Positions 1 through 8,767 of a stretch of DNA of 64,000 nt are shown here, piece by piece (position 1 is the first letter of the stretch; each line of letters starts with the position of its first letter). This stretch comes from an uncultured Prevotellaceae bacterium (lineage in GTDB: Bacteria > Bacteroidota > Bacteroidia > Bacteroidales > Muribaculaceae). The notes beneath the pieces were generated by a model. The model was not told where the DNA came from, made no database searches, and saw only the letters and a list, made by a program, of their open reading frames with translations. The stretch is from positions 38,039 to 102,038 of the forward strand of contig CAMYUW010000003.1 of the NCBI GenBank assembly GCA_947302275.1, written 5' to 3'. The translations under genes were made by a program, and so were the position numbers.

Positions 1-2
1 AC

Positions 3-770
<768 letters not shown>

Positions 771-783
771 TGCCGCTTGGTAA

Positions 784-803
784 CGCGGGGCGCAATCCCC
801 GCG
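784..803 (+). terminator. Rho-independent terminator after gyrB
   Basis: A 7-bp perfect GC stem (CGCGGGG/CCCCGCG) with a 6-base loop starts 14 bases after the gyrB stop and is followed by a T-rich stretch. A second, weaker stem (TACCCCC/GGGGGTA) lies about 20 bases further on. Confidence 0.7.
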
Positions 804-893
804 CCGATATATTATTTTCTTCTATACCCCCGGTTTCGCGTGAGCGGCACTGGGGGTAACTTTATGCACGGGCATGACTTCAGTGTCAAAGTT

Positions 894-925
894 CTTGCAT
901 GTTAGTGCTAAAATGACTACTTTTG
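894..925 (+). promoter_or_regulatory. Bacteroidota-type promoter for comM
   Basis: CTTG at 894-897 and TACTTTTG at 918-925 are separated by 20 bases. This matches the Bacteroidota sigma-ABfr pattern (TTG around -33, TAnnTTTG around -7). The predicted start of transcription lies about 20 bases before the comM ATG. Confidence 0.65.
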
Positions 926-953
926 CCAAAACGATAAACCAATTGTTGAAGAT

Positions 954-2501
954 ATGTTAGCGAGGACGATTGCAGCTGCTGTTCAGGGAATAAACGCCAT
1001 CAAGGTGGAGGTGGAAGTCACTGTTGACTGGGGATCCGGCTTCATGATTATCGGCCTGCCCGACACGGCGGTCAAGGAGAGTGCCGAACGCGTGAGATGT
1101 GCAATCAAGCAGGCTGGGTATCACTTCCCGGGCAGGAAAGTGATGCTGAATATGTCGCCTGCTGATGTCAAGAAGGAAGGGTCAGCCTATGACCTGCCGC
1201 TGGCCATTGGCATCATGGCTGGAGACGAGAAAATCAATCCCGAACGCTTGGATCGTTACATGCTCATGGGTGAACTCTCGCTCGATGGTAGCCTGCGGCC
1301 CATCAAGGGGGCATTGCCCATGGCGATACTGGCACGGGAACTGCATCTGGACGGCTTCATCCTGCCCCGTGCCAATGCGCTCGAAGCAGCAGTTGTCAAC
1401 AACCTCAACATCTACGGCGTGGATAACTTCAACGATGTGGTGAAGTTTTTCAACGGAGAAATTGAATTGGAGCCGACCGTGGTCGATACACGGGCCGAAT
1501 TTGCCAAGGCGCAAGGCGTTTTCCCCTACGACTTCGCCGATGTCAAGGGTCAAGAAAATGTCAAGCGGGCATTTGAGGTGGCTTGCGCCGGTGGGCATAA
1601 CATCCTGCTGGTAGGGAGCCCAGGATCGGGTAAGTCAATGATGGCCAAGCGCCTACCATCCATCTTGCCGCCGCTCACACTGAGTGAGGCCCTGGAGACA
1701 ACCAAAATTCATAGCGTGGCAGGCAAAGTGCCCTTTGGCACCACACTGATGACGACACGCCCCTTCCGTGCGCCACACCACACCATTTCGCCCGTAGCCC
1801 TCGTGGGCGGCGGTTCCTACCCCATGCCCGGCGAAATTTCCCTCGCCCACAATGGCGTCCTCTTCCTGGACGAACTGCCTGAATTTTCGAGAAATGTGCT
1901 GGAGGTGATGCGCCAGCCGCTGGAAGACAGGATAATAAGCATCAGTAGGGCGAAATATTCGACCGAATATCCCGCGTCGTTTATGCTCGTGGCGAGCATG
2001 AATCCGTGCCCGTGCGGGTACTATGGACACCCCAAGAAGAAGTGCGTCTGCAATGAGTACCAGCGCACCCACTACATGAGCAAGATTTCGGGCCCGCTAC
2101 TTGACCGTATCGACCTGCAGATCGAGGTCCAGCCCGTTGATTTTGACCAGATGTCAAGTAAGGCCCCAGGCGAACCCAGTGCCGCCATCCGCCAGCGTGT
2201 CATCGCCGCCAGAATGATACAGGAGCGCCGCTTCAAGGACGAACCTGGCATCCACTGCAACGCCCAGATGACCCCCTCCCTGCTGCACAAATACGCCGAG
2301 CCCAACGCCGCCGGCCTGGAAAAGCTTCGCGACGCCATGGAACGCATGAACATGAGTGCCCGCGCCTACGACCGCATCTTCAAAGTCGCCCGCACCATCG
2401 CCGACCTCGAAGGCACCGCCGACGTCCTCGACCACCACATCATGGAAGCCATCGCCTACCGCAACCTCGACCGCCCCACCTACCTCGGGTTCACATTATA
2501 A
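954..2501 (+). CDS. comM: YifB/ComM-family Mg-chelatase-like AAA ATPase
   Basis: 515 residues, the usual length for the YifB/ComM family. The N-terminal third is the S5/Lon-protease-like fold domain. The AAA core has Walker A GSPGSGKS near residue 221 and Walker B LFLDELPEF near residue 303, followed by a Cys-rich NPCPCGYYGHP segment near residue 350, and it ends with the Mg-chelatase C-terminal domain. In naturally transformable bacteria ComM is a hexameric helicase that extends recombination of incoming DNA; in Bacteroidales the role is inferred by homology. The last 55 residues (from about 2335) are the source of the repeat copies at 3541, 6211, 6813 and 7718. The intact copy here keeps comM complete, ending in YLGFTL. 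Its own promoter lies just upstream. Confidence 0.92.
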   Translation: MLARTIAAAVQGINAIKVEVEVTVDWGSGFMIIGLPDTAVKESAERVRCAIKQAGYHFPGRKVMLNMSPADVKKEGSAYDLPLAIGIMAGDEKINPERLDRYMLMGELSLDGSLRPIKGALPMAILARELHLDGFILPRANALEAAVVNNLNIYGVDNFNDVVKFFNGEIELEPTVVDTRAEFAKAQGVFPYDFADVKGQENVKRAFEVACAGGHNILLVGSPGSGKSMMAKRLPSILPPLTLSEALETTKIHSVAGKVPFGTTLMTTRPFRAPHHTISPVALVGGGSYPMPGEISLAHNGVLFLDELPEFSRNVLEVMRQPLEDRIISISRAKYSTEYPASFMLVASMNPCPCGYYGHPKKKCVCNEYQRTHYMSKISGPLLDRIDLQIEVQPVDFDQMSSKAPGEPSAAIRQRVIAARMIQERRFKDEPGIHCNAQMTPSLLHKYAEPNAAGLEKLRDAMERMNMSARAYDRIFKVARTIADLEGTADVLDHHIMEAIAYRNLDRPTYLGFTL

Positions 2502-2514
2502 TTAATGCAGAAAT

Positions 2515-3537
2515 ATGCCTGACCAAGAGAGAAATATCATCATCTACCGCACTGCCGATGGCCGTGCTTCAGTAGCGCTATATGCCCATGACGGCAAGAT
2601 TTGGGTCAACCAACAGCAGATGGCAGAACTTTTTGCCACCTCCAAGCAATCCATCAGTTATCACATAGTTAACATCCTGAAAGAAAATGAATTAACAAAA
2701 GATTCAGTTGTCAAAGAATTTTTGACAACTGCCGCCGATGGCAAGAGTTACAATGTCATTTTCTATTCGTTGGAGATGATTATTGCAGTGGGTTATCGTG
2801 TACGTGGCGTACGTGGTACTCAATTCCGCCAATGGGCAACGGAACATTTGACCGAGTATTTGGTTAAGGGATTCACAATGGACGATGAGCGTTTAAAGAA
2901 TCCCGATGGTCGTCCCGACTATTTTGATGAACTGTTAGCGAGAATTCGGGACATTCGGGCCTCGGAAAAGCGTTTTTATCAAAAAATTCGCGACCTGTTC
3001 TCACTCAGTAGCGACTACGATAAAACAGACAAGGCAACACAGATGTTCTTTGCCGAGACACAGAACAAATTACTCTATGCTGTTACTCATCAAACCGCCG
3101 CCGAATTGATTTGCGCCCGTGCTGATGCCGAGAAGCCCAATATGGGTCTGACCACATGGAAAGGTTCCATCGTACGCAAGGGCGATATCACCATTGCAAA
3201 AAACTATCTGCAAGATGCTGAAATCGACAGGCTGAACCGCCTCGTTGACATCTTCTTGACATCAGCCGAAATGCGCGTACAAGATAGACGAGACCTCACC
3301 CTTGACTACTGGCGTGACAACGTTGACAACCTTCTCGCCTTCCAGGGAATGGACGTTCTCCAAGACAAAGGCTCCGTCTCCAATGCCCAGATGGAGCATC
3401 ACGTCCGTGAAGTCTACGCCGATTTCGACACCAAACGCAAGCAACTCGAAGCCCAGCAAGCCGACGCCGACGACCTAAAACTCCTCGAAGACATCGAGAA
3501 ACGAATCCTCAACCAATCAAGTAACGAGCAAGAATAG
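2515..3537 (+). CDS. RhuM-family protein (virulence protein RhuM-like)
   Basis: 340 residues, close to the normal RhuM-family length. The N-terminal half resembles the RhuM core: a short beta region, then a helix-turn-helix-like segment ([19 protein letters not shown], residues 33-51), then the conserved [25 protein letters not shown] block (from about residue 81). The C-terminal half is helical and charged. RhuM was first noted on a Salmonella pathogenicity island; its biochemical activity is not established, and it often travels with restriction or mobile loci. It starts 13 bases after comM and is followed within 3 bases by a broken copy of the comM 3' end, so it sits as an insert between two copies. 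It is probably accessory DNA. Confidence 0.82.
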   Translation: MPDQERNIIIYRTADGRASVALYAHDGKIWVNQQQMAELFATSKQSISYHIVNILKENELTKDSVVKEFLTTAADGKSYNVIFYSLEMIIAVGYRVRGVRGTQFRQWATEHLTEYLVKGFTMDDERLKNPDGRPDYFDELLARIRDIRASEKRFYQKIRDLFSLSSDYDKTDKATQMFFAETQNKLLYAVTHQTAAELICARADAEKPNMGLTTWKGSIVRKGDITIAKNYLQDAEIDRLNRLVDIFLTSAEMRVQDRRDLTLDYWRDNVDNLLAFQGMDVLQDKGSVSNAQMEHHVREVYADFDTKRKQLEAQQADADDLKLLEDIEKRILNQSSNEQE

Positions 3538-3540
3538 ATG

Positions 3541-3705
3541 GTGACGCCATGGAACGCATGAACATGAGCGCCCGAGCCTACGACCGCATCCTCAAAGTCG
3601 CCCGCACCATCGCCGACCTCGAGGCCTGCGCCGACGTCCTCGACCACCACATCATGGAAGCCATCGCCTACCGCAACTCGACCGCCCCACCTACCTGGGC
3701 AACAA
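3541..3705 (+). pseudogene. Duplicate of the comM 3' end, copy 1 (frameshifted)
   Basis: About 165 bases nearly identical to comM from about 2333 to 2490: it reads [19 protein letters not shown], then [16 protein letters not shown]. One base is lost (CGCAACTCG here, CGCAACCTCG in comM), so the final LDRPTYLG becomes out of frame. It has no start signal of its own and lacks the ATPase core, so it is a fragment and not a gene. It marks the right edge of the RhuM insert. Confidence 0.85.
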
Positions 3706-3790
3706 TTTGTAAATCGTGGTTCAGTTATTTGTTTTCAGTAAAAAAGCTCAAAAAGCATAGTTTTAACTAATAAAATTGTGTGGAATGTAA

Positions 3791-4426
3791 TTAATTCTTC
3801 TCTGTCACTATTCCTAAATTCTCCATTTTTTTCCAGAATAATTGCATAGTTCGTTCATATATTTCTGACAAGCAATTTCTGTAAGATGTCGTTTTTCTTA
3901 TTCTATCAGTATCTCCCTTTATTTGTTGCGCTAGCGACGTGAAATTGATAACTGATTGCTTTGATATTAATGAGAGAATGAGATTCATCTGGTTCAAATA
4001 ATTCATTTGATTTGGACGTTCAGAAAGAATCGCGTAATATAGAGCAGCATGATAGAATGTAAATGCTTCTATGTGTTGTCCTTTTGTCATATGGGATTCT
4101 GCGATTTCTCCACATAATCCTGATTGCAGGTTATAGGCTTCTTTAGTATGAAGTCTATCATTTTCTGCAAGTATGCGTTCGTTGTCAATAAGATCATTTT
4201 GCCGTTTCTCTAATTCAGCCAACTTGTCACGCATCTCTATTGCATTGATGATTTGCCATCCAACGATTACTGTAAAGATTATAGCTAAAAGGGCTACAAT
4301 GACACCAATAAAGGTATCCAATGAAACCACAGAAAGTTCGATGCTTCCAAATAACCAAAGCCCCCAAACGGACAAGACTCCAACAAATGAGATAAGTGAT
4401 AGAATAAAAGTTATCTTAGTTTTCAT
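3791..4426 (-). CDS. Membrane-anchored coiled-coil protein, function unknown
   Basis: 211 residues from the ATG at 4426 (a TTG 24 bases upstream is also possible). Two hydrophobic segments near the N-terminus (ITFILSLISFVGVLSVWGLW, then FIGVIVALLAIIFTVIVGW) should form a membrane hairpin. They are followed by a charged, probably coiled-coil stretch (EMRDKLAELEKRQNDLIDNE), then a helical, TPR-like soluble part. It follows the DUF4143 ATPase on the same strand by about 33 bases, so the two are probably co-transcribed. Base composition is markedly AT-rich compared with comM, which fits an acquired segment. No family recognised. Confidence 0.65.
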   Translation of the reverse strand: MKTKITFILSLISFVGVLSVWGLWLFGSIELSVVSLDTFIGVIVALLAIIFTVIVGWQIINAIEMRDKLAELEKRQNDLIDNERILAENDRLHTKEAYNLQSGLCGEIAESHMTKGQHIEAFTFYHAALYYAILSERPNQMNYLNQMNLILSLISKQSVINFTSLAQQIKGDTDRIRKTTSYRNCLSEIYERTMQLFWKKMENLGIVTEKN

Positions 4427-4459
4427 AGCCGATGATAATTCTTGTGTCAAAATCCTTTT

Positions 4460-5920
4460 CTACAAGCCGAAAGACTCTTTAGTTGCCTTTAGGGTATTCT
4501 CTCCAACGGTATAGGCATAACAAGCGACAGGCATAAACTGCAAGCAACCATATGGCATCGTCTTTTTACCCTCTTCTGAAATAGAGGTCACAATTGCATA
4601 GGAAAGACCATTCGTTCTCATAAAGGTTTCCAAAGATTTCAGTTCTAAAGATGGGTTAGCATAAGGTCTATTTGACCATTTTACTTCCACTGCCCAATCT
4701 GGTTTTTGCTTAGCCTCATTTATGCCGACAATGTCCACCTCTCCTTTCTTCTTGTTTCCTTCGTTCCAGTTAGCGTAGGCAATGTTTGCATTTCTGGGTA
4801 TCCATTGGGCATACACCGCAGTTTCCACCATATTACCAATAACCTCGTCATTTTCGTCAATGGGTTGAAAAAGAGCACATCTTAGTGATGGATTTGTCAG
4901 GTATAGTTTAAATAGCATTTCTCGTCTATACTCTTTTGCTGTGTCATCGGCCCTGCGTATCTTTTTTATCAAAAAGGCAGCTTCCAAATATTGAATATAC
5001 TTACGAAGTGTATCTTTTTTGACACCAGAGTCTTTAGATAAACCTTCATATGAGAATTGAGCACCTGAATGATATGCAATCATAGTAAAAAGGGAGTTAA
5101 GTTCTTGGACGTCCGTTATGCCGTATAAACTTGGTAAGTCCCTGAGCAAGACTTTGTCAATAATGTCATGTCTGATAAATTGACCTGGATTCTCTTGTAT
5201 TTGTTTAGAAAATACCACCTCTGGATATCCGCCATAGTTGATGTAGTCAATAAACAACTTATTCAATTTCGCAATGTTAATTGTAGTGTTTCCAACTATA
5301 ATATGATGGTTCCATTCCATTTCAAAGGGCATCATCAGCTGAGCATAATCTCTTAAGTGAACAAATTCATAAAAAGTCAATGGCGGTAGATTAAAATCAG
5401 TAAATCGTCCAGCACCACTTTCATTACTGCGCTTTTTCAATTCTGCAGCAGCTGATCCCGAAGCAACAAACTTTACATTATAATAGGTATCAACTAATGA
5501 TTTCAAATTCACTTCCCAATCCTTCAAGTATTGAATCTCATCAAAAAAGACATAGAATTTCTCTTTGCTATTAGGTTTGCCTAATGCCTGTTTTGCTAAA
5601 TTGAATAGTTGTTCTAACAATATTTTGTTGTAGATTGGAGTTTCAACTGAAATATAGATAATATTCTGAGTAGATACCCCATCGGCAATTAAACGCTGAA
5701 TAGTATGGTATATCATAACAGTTTTTCCAACACGACGAGGTCCCATAAGTATGATGGCACGCCTTATCTCAGAATCAACTACCAAAGGATAGAAAATATC
5801 AAGATATAAACGAGGATGCATCTCTGCATAATAGGGTGAGATTTCATTCTCTGTCCACCAGGGATTATCTACTTTGAGTCTCCCGATAACCTGTTTTTCT
5901 ATTAGTTCGTTGTATAGCAT
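4460..5920 (-). CDS. AAA-family ATP-binding protein with DUF4143 domain
   Basis: 486 residues. The N-terminal ATPase domain has Walker A GPRRVGKT (near residue 60) and Walker B FYVFFDEIQYLKDWE (near residue 125). A winged-helix region follows (GLSKDSGVKKDTLRKYIQYL), then the DUF4143 C-terminal domain with a PD-(D/E)xK-like segment (EVDIVGINEAKQ then WAVEVKW, near residue 420). Proteins of this type are common in multiple copies in Bacteroidales, and their role is unsettled; defence or regulatory functions have been suggested for related families. The gene is AT-rich and lies in the comM island. A TAnnTTTG promoter element lies 20 bases upstream of the start. It is probably co-transcribed with the small membrane protein that follows. 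Confidence 0.85.
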   Translation of the reverse strand: MLYNELIEKQVIGRLKVDNPWWTENEISPYYAEMHPRLYLDIFYPLVVDSEIRRAIILMGPRRVGKTVMIYHTIQRLIADGVSTQNIIYISVETPIYNKILLEQLFNLAKQALGKPNSKEKFYVFFDEIQYLKDWEVNLKSLVDTYYNVKFVASGSAAAELKKRSNESGAGRFTDFNLPPLTFYEFVHLRDYAQLMMPFEMEWNHHIIVGNTTINIAKLNKLFIDYINYGGYPEVVFSKQIQENPGQFIRHDIIDKVLLRDLPSLYGITDVQELNSLFTMIAYHSGAQFSYEGLSKDSGVKKDTLRKYIQYLEAAFLIKKIRRADDTAKEYRREMLFKLYLTNPSLRCALFQPIDENDEVIGNMVETAVYAQWIPRNANIAYANWNEGNKKKGEVDIVGINEAKQKPDWAVEVKWSNRPYANPSLELKSLETFMRTNGLSYAIVTSISEEGKKTMPYGCLQFMPVACYAYTVGENTLKATKESFGL

Positions 5921-5939
5921 ATTGTAGATTTTAAGGTTG

Positions 5940-5947
5940 CAAATATA
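5940..5947 (-). promoter_or_regulatory. Promoter -7 element for the DUF4143 ATPase
   Basis: TATATTTG on the minus strand (CAAATATA on plus) fits TAnnTTTG and lies 20 bases upstream of the ATG at 5920. No clear TTTG was found at the -33 position. Confidence 0.45.
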
Positions 5948-6210
5948 ATCAATTTCTTCTTAATCTGTAAAAATCCAATAAAATAAAATGATTTTTTTCT
6001 TCTTAATATATAGATTTTGATATATTAAAGAAATTTGCTGATGGATATTTCTCTTAAAATATCCATAAAAAAGCATATGATGAATTAGAATATACATTTA
6101 AGCCTTTGATTTTCAGTTCGACAAAATAATAATATAGATTAAGTAGATTCGAATCTGCTTAATCTATACTTTTGATAACGTATTGGATTTAGAGTTGCTC
6201 ATATGCAAAC
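5948..6210. other. AT-rich gene-free stretch with two palindromes
   Basis: No plausible gene. It contains a hairpin at 6042-6065 (TGGATATTT/AAATATCCA, 6-base loop) and a 36-base loopless palindrome at 6133-6168. Base composition differs sharply from the comM repeat copy that follows at 6211. Confidence 0.6.
6133..6168. repeat. 36-base loopless palindrome
   Basis: Two 18-base arms meet at TTCGAA and pair at 17 of 18 positions (TATAGATTAAGTAGATTC and its near-complement). It lies about 45 bases before comM repeat copy 2. It could be a protein-binding or recombination site at the cassette edge, or a terminator remnant; the sequence does not decide. Confidence 0.6.
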
Positions 6211-6360
6211 ATGGAGAGCATCCTCAAAGTCGCCCGCACCATCGCCGACCTCGAGGGCACCGCCGACGTCCTCGACCACCACAACAGGGGCGCACATCAG
6301 CCTACCGCAACCTCGACCGCCCCACCTACCTAGGCTCCTAACCTATAATGCAGAAAAATG
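6211..6360 (+). repeat. Duplicate of the comM 3' end, copy 2 (degenerate)
   Basis: It matches comM from about 2388 through the stop and beyond: CCTCAAAGTCGCCCGCACC, then GACGTCCTCGACCACCAC, then CCTCGACCGCCCCACCTACC, and finally AATGCAGAAA downstream of the stop, which also follows the intact comM. A block (ATCATGGAAGCCATCG in comM) is replaced by AACAGGGGCGCACATCAG, which destroys the frame. Copy 3 shares the same replacement, so copies 2 and 3 descend from one another. Confidence 0.85.
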
Positions 6361-6363
6361 GGA

Positions 6364-6421
6364 GTAATACTTCAGATTTTCGCTGAATTTTTGAAGTAGC
6401 ACTTCAGATTTTCTGAATTTT
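6364..6421. repeat. Imperfect tandem repeat, about 30-base unit, two copies
   Basis: ACTTCAGATTTTCGCTGAATTTT followed by ACTTCAGATTTTCTGAATTTT, period about 32 bases. Each unit is also weakly self-complementary (ACTTCA...TGAAGT). It sits between comM copy 2 and the DUF4143 remnant. It may be the decayed leader of the lost gene. Confidence 0.5.
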
Positions 6422-6814
6422 GACGTTGCCATTCCCAACCATCTACTTCGCCGAATCCCTCTACAGCCAGGCACCGACGTTTATTGTCATGCGCTTGAAC
6501 ATCTTGTCATACAAGAGTTGCGTGCCTTTATGTCTTACCGCAAGCCACTGAAGTCACTTACCTATTGGCACACGCTGGACAACAAATATGAGGTGGATGC
6601 TGTCCTCGGTGATGCCGAGGTTGCTATCGAAGTTAAATCTTCCATGAACGTCGGTTCGCATGACACCAAGGGACTGAAAGCCTTCAGTGAAGAATATCCC
6701 GAAGCGAAGTTGTACCTTCTTTCGCTTGAAGATCGGCCCCGCAAGTTCAATGGCGTGGAAGTATGGCCCGTTGAACAATTCTTTAAACGCCTTTGGTCCG
6801 GCAAGATTATTTGA
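6416..6814 (+). pseudogene. Remnant of a DUF4143 ATPase (C-terminal part only)
   Basis: The frame reads NFDVAIPNHLL, then PLQPGTDVYCHALEHLVIQE, then YWHTLDNKYEVDAVLGD and VAIEVKSS, ending KRLWSGKII. This is the typical end of DUF4143 proteins, including the EVDAVLG...AIEVK nuclease-like motif. The ATPase domain and any start region are absent and comM copy 2 lies directly in front. The first ATG in frame is at 6518, but conserved residues begin 100 bases earlier, so this is a truncated gene. It is flanked by comM copies 2 and 3, which carry the same mutation. Confidence 0.75.
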
Positions 6815-6940
6815 CCGCATCCTCAAAGTCGCCCGCACCATCGCCGACCTCGTAGGCATCGCCGACGTCCTCGACCACCACAACAGGGGCGCACATCAGC
6901 CTTATCGCAACCTCGACCGCCCCACCTACCTGGGTAGCAA
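6813..6940 (+). repeat. Duplicate of the comM 3' end, copy 3 (degenerate)
   Basis: It begins at GACCGCATCCTCAAAGTCGC, overlapping the last codon of the DUF4143 remnant, and runs to CCCCACCTACCTGGG. It has the same AACAGGGGCGCACATCAG replacement as copy 2 plus a few private substitutions (GTAGGCATC for GAAGGCACC). Non-coding. Confidence 0.85.
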
Positions 6941-7138
6941 CTTTTTTGCATTGTCAATTCCTTGAATTTTGCTAAATTTGGGGATTCTAATCACTAAATT
7001 CATATGAAATTGGGTGATTAGACTCAGAACATCAGTTTAACAAACACTATCAGAATTCCGATTTCATCGTGTTCAACAAGGAAAACTTTTGGCCATTCCT
7101 CTCTTGAACCCTGTCGCAGCCATATCAAACTAAAAGTC

Positions 7139-7666
7139 ATGGAGATATTACATCAATATTTTTACCGCCAGGGGTTGGCGGCTACTAAGGCAGTAATCTA
7201 TACCATACTGTCTGTGGTGTTTGTCGCTTTCGCAGTGTACAGCTTTATCCATTGGGAACTGTCGTTCATGTTTCATGACTGGCATGGTTACGTGATACTC
7301 ATTGTCTATGGCCTGATAACACTTGCCATGATACTGTCGGCTATAGAATCGTTCCGGAAAGCCGCAAAAGCTCGTCACGGCATACCTGCATTTGCTGTCG
7401 GTGCTGACTTTTTCGTCTTCTACGACAATGACGGCTCGGCTACAATGATACCCTTTGCTGACTGTGAACAGGTGAGGTTCAAGACCACCTTACAATTCCG
7501 TGTACCCACGCTTAGGCTCATCGTGAAATATCACGAATGGATGGACCCTGATAACACCCTTCGTTTCGAAGTGGGGTTAAGCGAACTCAATCGCCCCGTC
7601 AAGGAGATTGACAGACAGCTGAAAAAAGTGTATCAGAAATACAAGAAAGCGTCTCCCGACCAATAA
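7139..7666 (+). CDS. Two-TM membrane protein with PH-like cytoplasmic domain
   Basis: 175 residues. Two hydrophobic helices (AVIYTILSVVFVAFAVYSF, residues about 18-36, and YVILIVYGLITLAMILSAI, residues about 51-69) are followed by a roughly 100-residue beta-rich domain (FAVGADFFVFYDNDGSATMI... to the end). This resembles small bacterial membrane proteins with a PH-like fold (STM3941-type); the assignment rests on architecture only. It lies between comM copies 3 and 4 and so counts as another cassette of the island. No promoter of the TAnnTTTG type was seen in the 190 bases before it. Confidence 0.65.
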   Translation: MEILHQYFYRQGLAATKAVIYTILSVVFVAFAVYSFIHWELSFMFHDWHGYVILIVYGLITLAMILSAIESFRKAAKARHGIPAFAVGADFFVFYDNDGSATMIPFADCEQVRFKTTLQFRVPTLRLIVKYHEWMDPDNTLRFEVGLSELNRPVKEIDRQLKKVYQKYKKASPDQ

Positions 7667-7717
7667 TACCCTTTGACAGCACCAAATCGTAAGCACCCAA
7701 AGTCAAGGAGGAAGATC

Positions 7718-7762
7718 ATGTCCGCCAGGACCTACGACCGGATCATCAAATATGCGTCTTGA
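7718..7762 (+). repeat. Ancient remnant of the comM 3' end, copy 4
   Basis: Translated from the ATG at 7718, it reads MSARTYDRIIKYAS then stop, compared with [14 protein letters not shown] in comM. The nucleotides are far more diverged than in copies 1-3 and the downstream part is lost. It probably marks the oldest edge of the island. Confidence 0.6.
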
Positions 7763-7937
7763 CTATGTTTTTGAGAAATTCCATTGATCGCAGCTGTTAT
7801 AGTGGGAGAGGTGGAACAATTTTTGCAGTGAATAAAGTAACATGGTGAATAAAATAAAGGGTTGCATGATAGGGTTTAAAGGGTTCTGACCTTCAGGCGA
7901 CACCGAATATGGATTTAAGGGACCTGGCAATAATATT

Positions 7938-8621
7938 ATGAAACGGGAAGAAACATATATTCCTTACAAGGAAAGAACACCTAAGGAGTTGTGCCGGGAC
8001 ATCAATCTCAGGGCCGAGAAGCTGTTTCTCAAGAAGGATAAGTATGGCCTGCTCTTTTTCGCTGTGTTTTTCTTAGTGCTGGTGGCTCTGCACTTGTACG
8101 ACAAGACTTATGTGAGTTTGTGGTTCGGATTCTTAGTGGTGGGCACCATCATGGCGGGTGGCTTTGTATTCTTCAAAACCTATTTTTCTAAGAAAGATAA
8201 GTATCGCTCGCTCATTTGGGGTGTGGCTATCCTAGTGTGTGCGGTTCTGGAATGGCACGAAAAGACGTATGTAAATTGGAAGTTAGGAATCATTGTTGTG
8301 GGGGGCATACTGTTTGTGACATCTTCATTCTTCATAGTCAACAAAAAATTGGTGAATGACATGAATCTTGCTGCAAACCCCAAGCAGTTTTTCCCTATGG
8401 CCAAAAAGCTGAAAAAGAGTTTCCAGAATAGAAATTTTATTTGCCTTTCTCTCTTAATATGGCTTCCTTTCCTACTACTCGATGACCTTCAGGATGGATG
8501 GTGGTTTACATGCTTACTCATTCTCTATGTGGTCGGAGCTCTTTTTAGTAACCGGGATTTTTGGATTGATTCCACTTTTAATGATGATTTGGAAGAACTA
8601 GAGTACCGACTCGAAGAATGA
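7938..8621 (+). CDS. Multi-pass membrane protein, function unknown
   Basis: 227 residues with about five to six hydrophobic helices. Two internal halves are similar: YGLLFFAVFFLVLVALHLYDKTYVSLWFG (about residues 37-65) and the later segment at about residues 91-120 with WHEKTYVNWKLG, so it arose by internal duplication. The ends are hydrophilic; the C-terminus is acidic (DDLEELEYRLEE). It stands alone between the comM island and the convergent acyl-CoA ligase. No family recognised. Confidence 0.7.
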   Translation: MKREETYIPYKERTPKELCRDINLRAEKLFLKKDKYGLLFFAVFFLVLVALHLYDKTYVSLWFGFLVVGTIMAGGFVFFKTYFSKKDKYRSLIWGVAILVCAVLEWHEKTYVNWKLGIIVVGGILFVTSSFFIVNKKLVNDMNLAANPKQFFPMAKKLKKSFQNRNFICLSLLIWLPFLLLDDLQDGWWFTCLLILYVVGALFSNRDFWIDSTFNDDLEELEYRLEE

Positions 8622-8767
8622 GGTTCAGTGCGTTGACTCAAAATATCTGATTATCATTAGAGTACAGTGCTACAACATCCTTGACCTGCACGATAAAGCG
8701 GTGTGCCAGTCAAGGATGTGCTATATGCGGCTCGTTAAGCCCTGCCAGTCGGTGGGACGATAGTTTC

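Noticed and set aside
2335..7762. comM repeats as a CRISPR array
   Set aside because: Repeat units are about 130-165 bases, unevenly spaced by genes, and decayed; no spacers or cas genes.
2515..7762. Island as a transposon or prophage
   Set aside because: No transposase, integrase, terminal inverted repeats or phage genes are visible; the only recurring borders are comM 3' ends.
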